Notes: generated by a model from the sequence alone, not told the origin. DNA of 64,000 nucleotides from Defluviimonas salinarum (GCF_026013545.1 NZ_JAPDOG010000003.1:248001-312000); one strand, 5' to 3'; positions 26,414-35,146 are shown, counted from the first letter of the stretch. Made by a program: numbers and translations.

Positions 26414-26998
26414 ATGTTCTACCGCCCGGCCGACGGCCACGGACTGCCGCACAACCCGTTCAACGCGATCATCACGCCCAGGCCGATCGGCTGGATCTCC
26501 TCGCGCGGGACGACGGGCGACAACCTCGCGCCCTATTCCTTCTTCAACGGCATCGCCTACACACCGCCGCAGGTCATGTTCGCCTCGACCGGTCGCAAGG
26601 ACAGCCTTCGAAACATCGAGGAGAGCGGCGTCTTCGCGGTCAACATCGTCGAATACGCGGCCCGAGAGCGCATGAACCTGACCTCAGGCACCTACCCGCC
26701 CGACACCGACGAGTTCACCCTCGCCGGGGTCGAGCGCGACGACTGCGTGACCATCCCCTGCCCGCATGTCCGTGGCGCGCCGGCGGTGCTCGAATGCCGG
26801 ATCAACCGGATCGTGGAGCTGCTCGGCCGCGACAATTTCCTCGTCCTCGGAGAGGTCACCGGGATCCACCTCCGCGACGACTGCCTCGTCGACGGACGCT
26901 TCGACGTGACCCGGTTCCAGCCGCTCGCGCGCGGCGGGTACCGCGATTACTCGGTGGTGACCGAGGTCTTCGAGATGCTGCGACCCGGTCAGGAGTAA
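26414..26998 (+). CDS. Flavin reductase-like (FMN-binding split-barrel) protein
   Basis: 194 residues from the ATG at 26414, which has GAGG six bases upstream (26404-26407); an in-frame ATG at 26402 is less well placed. Sequence features: ITPRPIGWISS, NLAPYSFFNGIAYTPP and FASTGRKDS, typical of the flavin-reductase/DIM6-NTAB group that binds FMN and often supplies reduced flavin to a monooxygenase. No monooxygenase is next to it. Confidence 0.87.
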   Translation: MFYRPADGHGLPHNPFNAIITPRPIGWISSRGTTGDNLAPYSFFNGIAYTPPQVMFASTGRKDSLRNIEESGVFAVNIVEYAARERMNLTSGTYPPDTDEFTLAGVERDDCVTIPCPHVRGAPAVLECRINRIVELLGRDNFLVLGEVTGIHLRDDCLVDGRFDVTRFQPLARGGYRDYSVVTEVFEMLRPGQE

Positions 26999-27011
26999 GC
27001 GCCTCAAGCGG

Positions 27012-28613
27012 TCAATGCGCCGCGCCGAACGCCCCGGCCTTCACGTCGTAATCGACCGCGATCCCGTATTCGGGGTCGTCGTCGCTGTCGATCATCAGCT
27101 GGCCGGCACGATTGAGAAGCCGGTGGCAGTCGCGGCTGAGATGGCGCAGTGACAGCGTTTTCCCAAAGGCCTCGTAGCGCGCCGCCAGCGCCTCGATCGC
27201 GGCCAGCGCCGACTGGTCGGCAACCCTACTCGCGGCGAAGTCGACGATCACCCGGTCGGGATCGGCCTCGGGCGTGAAAAGCTCGCCAAACCCGTCGGTC
27301 GAACCGAAGAAGAGCGGCCCCTCGACCGCGTAAACCTTCGCCCCGTCCTCGGTCTCGCGGATCGTCGCATGGATGCGCTTGGCGTTCTGCCAGGCATAGG
27401 CGAGTGCCGAGACGATGACTCCGGCGACGACAGCGGTGGCGAGGTCGGTCGCCACCGTGATCGCGGTGACGAGGACGATCACCACGGCGTCGGTCGCTGG
27501 CACCTTCATCAGGACGCGGAAGCTCTGCCAGGCGAAGGTGCCGATCACCACCATGAACATCACGCCAACGAGCGCGGCGAGCGGGATCTCCTCGATCAAC
27601 GGCGCGGCGAAGAGGATGAATGAGAGAAGGAACAGCGCCGCGGCGACGGCAGCGAGCCGGGTGCGCCCGCCCGAGGTGACGTTGATCATCGACTGGCCGA
27701 TCATCGCGCAGCCGCCCATGCCGCCGAAGAAGCCGGTGACCGTGTTGGCCACGCCCTGCGCCACGCATTCCTGGCTCGCCCCGCCGCGCTTGCCGGTGAT
27801 CTCGCCGACGAGGTTGAGGGTCAGGAGGCTCTCGATGAGGCCGATCGCGGCGAGGATGACGGAATAGGGCAGGATGATCTCGAACGTCTGCCAGTTCAAC
27901 GGCACGGCGGGGATGTGGAAGGACGGCAGCCCGCCCTGGATCGAGGCGAGGTCGCCGACCCGCGGCACCTCGATGCCGAAGCCAATCACCAGCGCGGCGA
28001 CGATACCGATTCCGGCCAGCGGCGCGGGAATGGCGCGGGTGAGCCGCGGCATCACCCAGATGATCGCCATCGTGGCGATGACGAGCGCCAGCATCGTCGC
28101 GAGTGGCCCGCCGCTCAGCCACGCATGCCCGCCCTGCCCGTCCGGCAGGCGGAAATGTTCGAGTTGTGCGAGGCCGATGACGATCGCTAGGCCGTTGACG
28201 AAGCCGAGCATTACCGGATGCGGCACGAGCCGGATGAACTTGCCGAGCTTCAGGAGACCCGCAGCGATCTGGATCAGCCCCATCAGGACGACGGTGGCGA
28301 AGAGGTACTCGACCCCATGCGCGGCGACGAGGCTGACCATGACCACCGCGAGCGCGCCGGTAGCGCCCGAGATCATGCCGGGCCGGCCGCCGATCAGCGC
28401 CGTGATCAGCCCGACGAGGAAGGCCGCATAGAGCCCGACGAGAGGATGGACACCGGCCACGAAGGCGAAGGCCACCGCCTCGGGCACCAGAGCGAGCGCC
28501 ACGGTGAGGCCCGACAGCACCTCGGTCCGGATCCCTGCGGCGGAAAGCGGGAAGGCCGGCGCATGGGACGGCGAGACGGCAGCGGCAAAAGCCGCAAGCG
28601 CGGATCGGGGCAT
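27012..28613 (-). CDS. SulP-family anion transporter with STAS domain
   Basis: 533 residues. The N-terminal SulP motif (GLTVALALVPEAVAFAFVAG) and about 11-12 membrane segments cover residues 28-400, with the conserved GFFGGMGGCAMIGQSMIN. A soluble STAS domain follows from about residue 430 (DRVIVDFAASRVADQSALAAI). SulP proteins move sulfate, bicarbonate or dicarboxylates across the inner membrane; the substrate is not decidable here. It converges with the flavin reductase and is divergent from the epimerase-DoxX gene. Confidence 0.9.
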   Translation of the reverse strand: MPRSALAAFAAAVSPSHAPAFPLSAAGIRTEVLSGLTVALALVPEAVAFAFVAGVHPLVGLYAAFLVGLITALIGGRPGMISGATGALAVVMVSLVAAHGVEYLFATVVLMGLIQIAAGLLKLGKFIRLVPHPVMLGFVNGLAIVIGLAQLEHFRLPDGQGGHAWLSGGPLATMLALVIATMAIIWVMPRLTRAIPAPLAGIGIVAALVIGFGIEVPRVGDLASIQGGLPSFHIPAVPLNWQTFEIILPYSVILAAIGLIESLLTLNLVGEITGKRGGASQECVAQGVANTVTGFFGGMGGCAMIGQSMINVTSGGRTRLAAVAAALFLLSFILFAAPLIEEIPLAALVGVMFMVVIGTFAWQSFRVLMKVPATDAVVIVLVTAITVATDLATAVVAGVIVSALAYAWQNAKRIHATIRETEDGAKVYAVEGPLFFGSTDGFGELFTPEADPDRVIVDFAASRVADQSALAAIEALAARYEAFGKTLSLRHLSRDCHRLLNRAGQLMIDSDDDPEYGIAVDYDVKAGAFGAAH

Positions 28614-28712
28614 CGTGGACCTCGGGGATTTTCTGTTCGCGACGCCCCGTCTAGCGGCAAACGGCCGCGAAATAAACCCTCAAGCGGCATGCCCCCGGAG
28701 CACCGGGCACCC

Positions 28713-28741
28713 TTTTCACCGCCCGGCCCCGCATCTAGGCT
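28713..28741 (+). promoter_or_regulatory. Candidate promoter of the epimerase-DoxX gene
   Basis: TTTTCA (28713-28718), 17-bp spacer, TAGGCT (28736-28741), 53 bp before the ATG at 28794. It is almost the same as the element at 18622-18650. The rest of the 180-bp gap 28614-28793 shows no gene. Confidence 0.45.
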
Positions 28742-28793
28742 GCGGCCAAGAAAACGAACGGGCAGGCTTCGGCATGGCGACGGGCGGATCACG

Positions 28794-30077
28794 ATGGTGA
28801 GCCGGGTTCTTGTCCTCGGCGCGGACGGGTTTATCGGCCGTCACATCGCGTTTGCGCTGCGAGCGGGGGGGCACGCGGTCGTGGCCGTGGCGCGGCGGCC
28901 GGAGCGGCTAGCGGCCATGGGGTTCGCCGTGCTCCGCGTCGATCTTTGCGATCCCGCCTGTCACACTCCGGCCTTCTGGACGCCGCATCTGGCCGACGGC
29001 ACGCATCTCGTCATCGCAGCGGGGCTGCTGACCGGCGCGGACGCGGCCTTTGCCGCGGTCCACGAGGCCGCGCCACGCGCGGCCTACGCGGCGCGGGACG
29101 GGGGCCGGGCGGTGCTGATCTCGGCGGTAGGGATCACGGCCGACACGCCTTTCGCCGCTTGGCGTCGGCGCGGCGAGGCGGTGGCGCGCGCCGCAGGAAA
29201 TGTGACGATCCTCCGGCCCGGCCTGGTTCTGGCCGACACGTCCTACGGCGGCTCCTCGCTTCTCCGCGCGCTCGCGGCACTGCCCGTGCGCCGCGTCGTC
29301 GTCGGCACGGGCGCGGAGCCCTGCAACCCGATCCACGCGGATGACCTCGCCTCCGTCGTTTCCGACTGCCTCGCCGCCCCGCCGGGCGCCGGACCGGCCG
29401 AAGGCGCCTGGGAGATCGGCGGCCCCGAGCACCTGAGCCAGGATGCGCTCTCCGCACTATTGCGGAGCTGGCTCGGCCTCGCGCCGGCGCCGGTCCTGAG
29501 GGTGCCGTACCGGTTCGCGAGGGTCGCGGGCCGGGTCGGCGATGCATTGCGGCTTGGCCCCGTTTCGACCACGGCGGTGGCGCAGCTCAGGCAGGGTATA
29601 GCGGCCGATCCCGCGCCGCTGCTCGCGCGGATCGCGGCGCGGCCAGAACCGGTCTCGCGCTTCCTCTGCCGCCGCCCGGCCGGAACCCAGGACCTGTGGC
29701 AGGCGCGGCTCTACCTTCTGAAACCGCTGCTCCGGCTGGTTTTGGCCGCGATGTGGCTGGTCTCGGGCCTTCTCGGGCTCCTGCTGCCACCGGCCGCGTT
29801 CACGCCCGTCCTCGCCGCCGCGCCCTTGCCCGAGGCCGCGCTCGTCATGCTGGCGCGGGCCGGCGGGCTCCTCGACCTCGCGCTGGCCGCGGCGCTCCTG
29901 CGGGACTGGCGGCCGCGCCAAGTGGGCTGGGCGCAGCTCGCGCTCGTGGCCGCATACACTTCGGGGCTGAGCATCCTCGCGCCGGATCTGTGGCTCGCGC
30001 CCTTTGGCGAGCTTCTCAAGAACCTGCCGGTGATGGCCCTGATCCTCGTACACCTCGCCTTGGCGGAGGAACGCTGA
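28794..30077 (+). CDS. NAD-dependent epimerase/SDR fused to a DoxX-like membrane domain
   Basis: 427 residues. The N-terminal half is an atypical SDR (LVLGADGFIGRHIAFALRAG nucleotide loop, then ISAVGITAD and RPGLVLADTSYGGSSLL), resembling complex-I-NDUFA9-like and nucleoside-diphosphate-sugar epimerase proteins. It lacks an obvious YxxxK. From about residue 310 a four-helix hydrophobic domain of the DoxX type follows (LLRLVLAAMWLVSGLLGLLL, then ALVMLARAGGLLDLALAAAL). The ATG at 28794 gives the start of the Rossmann fold. Its TGA overlaps the ATG of a DUF2269 gene, so the two products are probably made together at the membrane. Confidence 0.8.
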   Translation: MVSRVLVLGADGFIGRHIAFALRAGGHAVVAVARRPERLAAMGFAVLRVDLCDPACHTPAFWTPHLADGTHLVIAAGLLTGADAAFAAVHEAAPRAAYAARDGGRAVLISAVGITADTPFAAWRRRGEAVARAAGNVTILRPGLVLADTSYGGSSLLRALAALPVRRVVVGTGAEPCNPIHADDLASVVSDCLAAPPGAGPAEGAWEIGGPEHLSQDALSALLRSWLGLAPAPVLRVPYRFARVAGRVGDALRLGPVSTTAVAQLRQGIAADPAPLLARIAARPEPVSRFLCRRPAGTQDLWQARLYLLKPLLRLVLAAMWLVSGLLGLLLPPAAFTPVLAAAPLPEAALVMLARAGGLLDLALAAALLRDWRPRQVGWAQLALVAAYTSGLSILAPDLWLAPFGELLKNLPVMALILVHLALAEER

Positions 30078-30553
30078 TGGATCCCTACCTCGCCGTGAAG
30101 TGGCTGCACATCCTGTCCTCGACCGTCCTTTTCGGCACTGGGATCGGCACCGCCTTCCAGATGGTCTGGGCAATGCGGCGCGGCGAGCCCCGCATCGTGC
30201 ATGGCGTGGCCACGGGTGTCGTCGTCGCGGATTGGATATTCACGACACCGGCGGGCTTCATTCAGCCGATAACGGGCGCAATTCTTGTCCATTTCAGTGG
30301 ATTTTCCTTTTTCGAACCCTGGCTGGTCGCGACCTATGGCCTCTATCTCCTCGCGCTGGCCTGCTGGCTGCCGGTGGTCGCGCTGCAGATCCGGATCCGC
30401 GACCTCGCGGGCGCCGCAGCGTCCGGCGGTGAGGCGCTGCCGGACGAAGCCCGGCGCCTCTACCGGATATGGTTCGCACTTGGCTGGCCCGCCTTCGGCG
30501 CGCTGGTCGCAGTTTTCTGGCTGATGGTGGCGCGGCCCGATCTCGGGTTCTGA
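30077..30553 (+). CDS. DUF2269 family integral membrane protein
   Basis: 158 residues with four predicted membrane segments; starts MDPYLAVKWLHILSSTVLFG and includes the conserved His and a Trp-rich FHFSGF-like region. The family is of unknown function. It is translationally coupled (TGATG) to the upstream epimerase-DoxX protein, suggesting a two-protein membrane complex. Confidence 0.82.
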   Translation: MDPYLAVKWLHILSSTVLFGTGIGTAFQMVWAMRRGEPRIVHGVATGVVVADWIFTTPAGFIQPITGAILVHFSGFSFFEPWLVATYGLYLLALACWLPVVALQIRIRDLAGAAASGGEALPDEARRLYRIWFALGWPAFGALVAVFWLMVARPDLGF

Positions 30554-30585
30554 GGCTTGCCGAAGTTCGCGCCCGACGCGCGGAA

Positions 30586-30600
30586 TTAACCATTCGGTAA
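30586..30600. promoter_or_regulatory. CtrA-like box in a convergent gap
   Basis: TTAA-CCATTCG-GTAA followed by C matches the TTAA-N7-TTAA consensus of CtrA at seven of eight fixed bases. It lies between two converging genes, with GCTAGC (30611-30616) at a -10-like distance downstream. Confidence 0.4.
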
Positions 30601-30619
30601 CGGATTGCCTGCTAGCGTC

Positions 30620-30710
30620 GGGTCAGCCGGCGCGAGCCGGTCGAAGCTTGCAGCTCATGTGACTTCAAATCGCCCGGGCCCCGTCGGTCGCTCCACCGGC
30701 GGGGCTTCGC
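30620..30710 (+). ncRNA. Candidate small RNA in the convergent gap 30554-30713
   Basis: The 160-bp gap holds a CtrA-like box, a -10-like GCTAGC and a strong hairpin in that order, with no coding frame. A transcript from about 30622 to the hairpin end would be about 85 nt. Inference only. Confidence 0.22.
30678..30705. terminator. Hairpin in the convergent gap
   Basis: GCCCCGTCGGT (30678-30688) and ACCGGCGGGGC (30695-30705) form an 11-bp stem with one G-U pair and a 6-nt loop, followed by TTCGC. It can end transcripts from either side. Confidence 0.55.
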
Positions 30711-30713
30711 GCC

Positions 30714-32126
30714 TCAGGGGGCGAGGACCGCGCCCGGATTCATGATCCCGGCCGGATCGAGCGCCGCCTTGATCGCCCGCATCGCGGCGAGCTTCGCGGG
30801 ATCGCCATAGGCCTCAAGGTCACGCGTCTTGAGCCGCCCGATCCCGTGCTCGGCGCTGACCGAGCCGCCGAGCGCGTGGACGAGGTCATGCACCGCGCGC
30901 TGGATCGAACCGGCCTTGTCGCGATGATCGGCGGCACGCCCGCCCTTCGGCGGGAAGACATTGTAATGCAGGTTGCCGTCGCCGAGATGGCCGAAGCAGT
31001 TGACCCGGAACGGACCGATCGCGGCGATCACCGGCCCGGCGCGGCGCAGGAACTCCGCGATTTCCGAGAGCGGCAGCGAGATGTCGTGCGAGACCACCGC
31101 GCCGATCCGGCGGTTACCCTCCGGCAGCGCCTCGCGCAGGTCCCAGAGCGCCCGCGCCTGCGCGCCGCTCTGCGCGATGACACCGTCGCGGACAAGGCTT
31201 CCAGCCTCGGCCGCCTCGTAGAGGCCGGTCATCACCGCCTCGGGGTCGAGGCCGGGCGCGAGGCCGATCTCGATCAGCACCGACCAGTCGGGGCGATCCG
31301 CGAAGGGTTGGCGCAGCTCGGGCATGGCCTCGTCGAGGAAAAGAAGCCCCTGGGCATGGATCAGCTCGAAGGTCGTGACCGCGCCGCCGGTCCGGATCTG
31401 CGCGAGCGTCAGGAGCTCAAGCGCCGCCTCCGGCCCGATCACCGCGAGAAGCGCGGTGGCGGTCGCCGCCGGTTGCGGAAAGAGCCGCAGCGTGGCGGCG
31501 GTGATCACGCCGAGCGTGCCTTCCGAGCCGATGAGAAGGTCCTTCAGGTCATAGCCGGTATTGTCCTTGCGGAGCCGCGTCAGCCCGTTCAGCACCGAGC
31601 CGTCGGGCAGGACCGCCTCGACCCCGAGGCAAAGCTCGCGCGCATTGCCGTAGCGCAGGACGGCGGTGCCGCCGGCATTGGTGGCAAGGTTGCCGCCGAT
31701 CCGCGCCGTCCCCTCGGAGGCGAGCGACAGCGGGAAGAGCCGCCCCGCCCCGTCCGCCGCCGCCTGCACCTCGGCGAGCGTCATGCCGGCCTCGACGATC
31801 ATCAGGTTCTCCTCGGGCCAGAGCCCGCGCAGCCGGTTCATCCACTCCAGCGACAGGATCACCGGCGCCGGCCCCTCCGGCTGGACCTGACCGAGCACGA
31901 GCCCGGTGCCGCCGCCCCAGGGAATGAGGCCGACCCGCGCCTGTGCGCAGGCGGAAACGATGCGGGCCACCTCCGCCGTCTCGCGCGGACGGGCGAGGAG
32001 GGCCTGCGGCGTCACCGCGCGGCGCCGCGGCTCCTCGAGATAGCGCGGCTCCGCCGGCGCGAGCGTGCCCTCCGGCAGGAGCGTGGCGAGGCGTTGGGCG
32101 AAGGCAGCGTCGGCGGGGTTCAGCAT
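30714..32126 (-). CDS. FAD-linked oxidase, D-2-hydroxyacid dehydrogenase type (GlcD/D2HGDH-like)
   Basis: 470 residues. N-terminal PCMH-type FAD-binding domain (IPWGGGTGLVLGQ, GGNLATNAGGTAVLRYGNA, GSEGTLGVITAATLRL) and a C-terminal FAD-oxidase domain with FGHLGDGNLHYNV and SAEHGIGRLK, which carry the metal-binding His residues. It oxidises a D-2-hydroxyacid such as D-lactate, D-2-hydroxyglutarate or glycolate and passes electrons to an acceptor; which one cannot be said. Stands alone, followed upstream by a minus-strand MBL-fold gene. Confidence 0.88.
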   Translation of the reverse strand: MLNPADAAFAQRLATLLPEGTLAPAEPRYLEEPRRRAVTPQALLARPRETAEVARIVSACAQARVGLIPWGGGTGLVLGQVQPEGPAPVILSLEWMNRLRGLWPEENLMIVEAGMTLAEVQAAADGAGRLFPLSLASEGTARIGGNLATNAGGTAVLRYGNARELCLGVEAVLPDGSVLNGLTRLRKDNTGYDLKDLLIGSEGTLGVITAATLRLFPQPAATATALLAVIGPEAALELLTLAQIRTGGAVTTFELIHAQGLLFLDEAMPELRQPFADRPDWSVLIEIGLAPGLDPEAVMTGLYEAAEAGSLVRDGVIAQSGAQARALWDLREALPEGNRRIGAVVSHDISLPLSEIAEFLRRAGPVIAAIGPFRVNCFGHLGDGNLHYNVFPPKGGRAADHRDKAGSIQRAVHDLVHALGGSVSAEHGIGRLKTRDLEAYGDPAKLAAMRAIKAALDPAGIMNPGAVLAP

Positions 32127-32168
32127 GATCCCTGATCAAGCACGCCCGGCGGCATCCGGCAAGGGCGC

Positions 32169-32990
32169 TCAGTCGAGAAGCCGCGGCATCAGCACGATCA
32201 CCGTCGGCCGCGCGGGCAGCGTGGCGAGCGAAACCTCGAGCACGGTCTCCTCGCGCAGCTCGACCGCGAACGCGTCCTCCATGCCGGAGAGGAACCGGAC
32301 GAGCGTCACCGGGCCGAACCAGTGCATCGGCAGCACGATCGAGGCGCGGAGCCGCTTCAGCACCTTGATCATCGTCGGCAGGTCGAGCGTCATGCCGCCA
32401 TCGACCGGCGCCATCACCACGTCGAGCCTGCCGAGGGCGGCATATTGCGCCTCGTCCGGCTCGTGGTGGAGATGGCCGAGATGGCCGATGCAGATCCCCG
32501 CGACCTCGAAGACGAAGATCGAGTTGCCGTAGGGCTCCACCCCGCCGCCCGGGCGGCGGATGTCGGTGGGCACGTTCCTCACCAGCATCTCGCCGAGGTC
32601 GAGATGGTGGTCGGCGGGTTCCCCGGTCCAGTCCCAGCCCTGGAGCACATGCGGGATGCGTTCGTCGGGCTCGGAGGTCCAGTGCGAGCTGTGGGCGCGG
32701 TTCATCGTGACGACATCGGGAACCACGTCGGCGGGACCAAGCATCCCTGTGTAGTCGGTGGCGAGGGACAGCCCGCCGTGGGTCTCAAGAAAGTAGGTCG
32801 AATGGCCGACATAGGACAGCCGCACCGTGTCGGCCGGCAGCGGGTCGCCGTAGCGGGCACGGTGGAGGTATTCGATGCCGGGAGCCGCGTCGGCAATGGC
32901 GATGCAATGGCTCGGGCGGCGGCTCTGGGCGGCGGCGGGCAAGGCCGCCGTCACAGCCAGCAAAACAACAAGAAGCCGGATGAGGGTCAT
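32169..32990 (-). CDS. Exported MBL-fold protein with divergent metal motif
   Basis: 273 residues from the ATG at 32990, preceded by GGAGG at the right distance. A signal peptide is clear (MTLIRLLVVLLAVTAALPAAAQ), so it is periplasmic. The mature part has metallo-beta-lactamase elements: LSYVGHSTYFLETHGG, GHLGHLHHEPDEAQY and LPMHWFGP. The usual HxHxDH is replaced by AHSSHW, keeping only two His, so metal binding or catalysis may differ from UlaG-like lactonases. Substrate unknown. Confidence 0.82.
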   Translation of the reverse strand: MTLIRLLVVLLAVTAALPAAAQSRRPSHCIAIADAAPGIEYLHRARYGDPLPADTVRLSYVGHSTYFLETHGGLSLATDYTGMLGPADVVPDVVTMNRAHSSHWTSEPDERIPHVLQGWDWTGEPADHHLDLGEMLVRNVPTDIRRPGGGVEPYGNSIFVFEVAGICIGHLGHLHHEPDEAQYAALGRLDVVMAPVDGGMTLDLPTMIKVLKRLRASIVLPMHWFGPVTLVRFLSGMEDAFAVELREETVLEVSLATLPARPTVIVLMPRLLD

Positions 32991-33067
32991 GGAAGCCTCC
33001 GGCGACAGCATAGCGCGTTTTGCCGCCGGATGCCGCGTCTTTGCCCCTCACCCGCTGCCGGGCGCCG

Positions 33068-34210
33068 TCAGATCCCGGATTTCACCTCGGTCCAGAGCCG
33101 GGTCCGGCTGCGCAGCGGCCGGGCGTCGAGGCTGCGGTCCGGGAACAGGCGCGCCAGCGTTTCGGGCGGCGGATAGAAGCCGGGATCGGCGAGGATCGCC
33201 GGATCGACATGGGCATCCGCCGCGGCGTTGGCATTGGCGAAGAAGACCGTGTTGGTGACGTCGGCGATGACATCCGGTCTGAGCATGTAGTCGATGAAGG
33301 CATAGGCCTCGTCGACGCGCCGGGAATCCGCCGGGATCGCCATCAGGTCGATCCACATCAGCGTGCCCTCGCGGGGGATCGCATAGGCGACCTCGACGCC
33401 GCTGCCCGCTTCCTCGGCGCGCATCTGCGCGATGCCGGCGTCGCCGCTGTAGACGAGCGCGGCGCAGATATTGCCGGAGGCAAGGTCGGCCGTGGCCTTC
33501 TGGTTGCTGAAGTAGCGGACGGACGCCGTCGCCGCGGCGAGAAGATCGCGAGCACGCGCCAGCTCGCCCGGATCCTCCGAATAGGGGTCGGCACCGAGAT
33601 AGTTCAGCGCGACCGACACGACCTCGACCGGGGAATCGAGCATGGCGATGCCGCAATCCGCGAGCCGGCCCGCGAGGTCCGGCTTGAAGATGAGGTCGAG
33701 CGTGTCCACCGGCTGATCGCCGATGCGCTCGGCCACCAGGGCGGGATTGTAGGCGATGCCGATCGTGCCCCAGGTATAGGGCACGCCGAGCTGTCGGCCG
33801 CCGGGCACGGCGTCGAGTGCGGCGAGGATGTCGGGGTTGAGATTGCCGTAGTTTTCCAGCCGCGCCGGGTCGACGGGCAGGAGCCCGCCGGCCTTGAACT
33901 CGCGCTCCGCGTTCACGGCCGCGGGGAAGACGACGTCATAGCCGCTTCCACCCGCGAGGAGCTTGGTTTCCAGCACCTCGTTCGAATCGTAGTAATCCAG
34001 CGCGACCTCGACGCCGGTCTCGGCCTGGTAGTTCGCGATCGTGTCGGCGGCGAAATAGTCGGCCCAGTTGTAGATGGCGAGTTCCCCGGCCCCGGCGCCG
34101 CTCGCGGCGAGGACGGCGCACCCGAGGATGACGGCTCCCTGTAGCGTGGTCTTTGGCGTTGCCACCTTGGTGGCTCCTGTCCCTGAATTGGCGCGAGTGG
34201 CTTTGGCCAT
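33068..34210 (-). CDS. Periplasmic polyamine-type substrate-binding protein (PotD/PotF-like), orphan
   Basis: 380 residues. A long N-terminal n-region precedes a hydrophobic signal sequence (TLQGAVILGCAVLAASGAGA); the mature protein starts ELAIYNWADYFAADTIANYQ, the spermidine/putrescine-binding protein signature, and contains VPYTWGTIGIAYN. AGGAGGG lies five bases before the ATG. No permease or ATPase gene is nearby, so it is an orphan receptor that may work with a distant transporter or act as a sensor. It is divergent from a LuxR regulator with dyads between them. Confidence 0.88.
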   Translation of the reverse strand: MAKATRANSGTGATKVATPKTTLQGAVILGCAVLAASGAGAGELAIYNWADYFAADTIANYQAETGVEVALDYYDSNEVLETKLLAGGSGYDVVFPAAVNAEREFKAGGLLPVDPARLENYGNLNPDILAALDAVPGGRQLGVPYTWGTIGIAYNPALVAERIGDQPVDTLDLIFKPDLAGRLADCGIAMLDSPVEVVSVALNYLGADPYSEDPGELARARDLLAAATASVRYFSNQKATADLASGNICAALVYSGDAGIAQMRAEEAGSGVEVAYAIPREGTLMWIDLMAIPADSRRVDEAYAFIDYMLRPDVIADVTNTVFFANANAAADAHVDPAILADPGFYPPPETLARLFPDRSLDARPLRSRTRLWTEVKSGI

Positions 34211-34252
34211 GCTTCCCTCCTGACAGCCGGTTCGGATCGGGAAAGCCTACAC

Positions 34253-34299
34253 GTTATGGCGTAACACCGTAAATTCAGCTACAGACATATACCTATAGG
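34253..34299. promoter_or_regulatory. Two dyads in the binding-protein/LuxR divergent gap
   Basis: GTTA-TGGCG-TAAC (34253-34265) and the palindrome CCTATAGG (34292-34299) lie in the 114-bp AT-rich gap. Either may be the LuxR-protein site. Confidence 0.35.
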
Positions 34300-34324
34300 G
34301 GCATATAGCATCTGAAGTGTCGAG

Positions 34325-35116
34325 ATGATGCAAGGCGTATCTTTTCCGGCCGAATGGAGCACCGCTCTGGCCGAATTGATCGGAGCGTTGGGAAGCCCGC
34401 GGTTTCCCGCCGCACTCCGCCGCGTGCTGGCACTGTGCTGCAGCTTCGACTCGCTCGTGGTGACACGCTATGACGGCGGCGCCCCGCCGCAGGCGCTGTT
34501 TCACGATCTCGACGACGTGCAGGCAGCGATTACCGTCGCCTTCTACGCGACCGGCCCCTACCTTCTCGATCCCTTCTACAAGGCCTGCCGTACCCGTCAG
34601 GAACCGGGCGCCTACCGCCTGCGCGACCTCGCCCCTGACGCGTTCTTCCGCTCGGAATACTACCGCAACTTCTACCGCAAGATCCGCATCGGCGACGAAA
34701 TCGGCGTGCTGATCCCGGACGGAGCGGAACGCTGGCTGGTCCTGTCGCTCGCCCGCCGCCTGCGCCGGCCCGTCTTCACCCCCGAGGACAATGCGGCCCT
34801 CGCCGCGGCGTTCCCGCTGATCCGCGCCGCCGTTCTGCAACAATGGGGTGCGGAGGGGACCGTCGAGGCTGTCGCGGCCGAGGTCATCGACGACCGGCTG
34901 GTGGGTTTCGGGGCCGATGTCCTCAGTCCGCGCGAGGCCGAAGTCGTCCAGCTGATCCTGAGAGGTCATTCGACGCCAACGGCGGCCGATGTGCTGGGCA
35001 TCTCGCCAGGAACCGTGAAGGTGCATCGCCGCCACGCCTATGCGAAGCTCGGCATCGCCTCGCAATCGGAGCTGTTCTCGATGGCGACACGGTTCCTGAT
35101 GACACAGGAGGCGTGA
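34325..35116 (+). CDS. LuxR-family helix-turn-helix regulator
   Basis: 263 residues. The C-terminal LuxR HTH is complete: LSPREAEVVQLILRGHSTPT, then AADVLGISPGTVKVHRRHAY and AKLGIASQSELF. The N-terminal ~190 residues form a ligand-sensing domain that does not show the usual acyl-homoserine-lactone-binding Trp/Tyr/Asp pattern. Divergent from an orphan polyamine-type binding protein, which it probably controls, perhaps in response to the same ligand. Confidence 0.86.
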   Translation: MMQGVSFPAEWSTALAELIGALGSPRFPAALRRVLALCCSFDSLVVTRYDGGAPPQALFHDLDDVQAAITVAFYATGPYLLDPFYKACRTRQEPGAYRLRDLAPDAFFRSEYYRNFYRKIRIGDEIGVLIPDGAERWLVLSLARRLRRPVFTPEDNAALAAAFPLIRAAVLQQWGAEGTVEAVAAEVIDDRLVGFGADVLSPREAEVVQLILRGHSTPTAADVLGISPGTVKVHRRHAYAKLGIASQSELFSMATRFLMTQEA

Positions 35117-35146
35117 CGCGCCGCAGAAGCTCCGGCAACCGGGGGG

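Noticed and set aside
34292-34299. lux box for quorum sensing before the LuxR gene
   Set aside because: CCTATAGG is only 8 bp, no luxI homologue is in the window and the LuxR N-terminal domain does not show the AHL-binding pattern.
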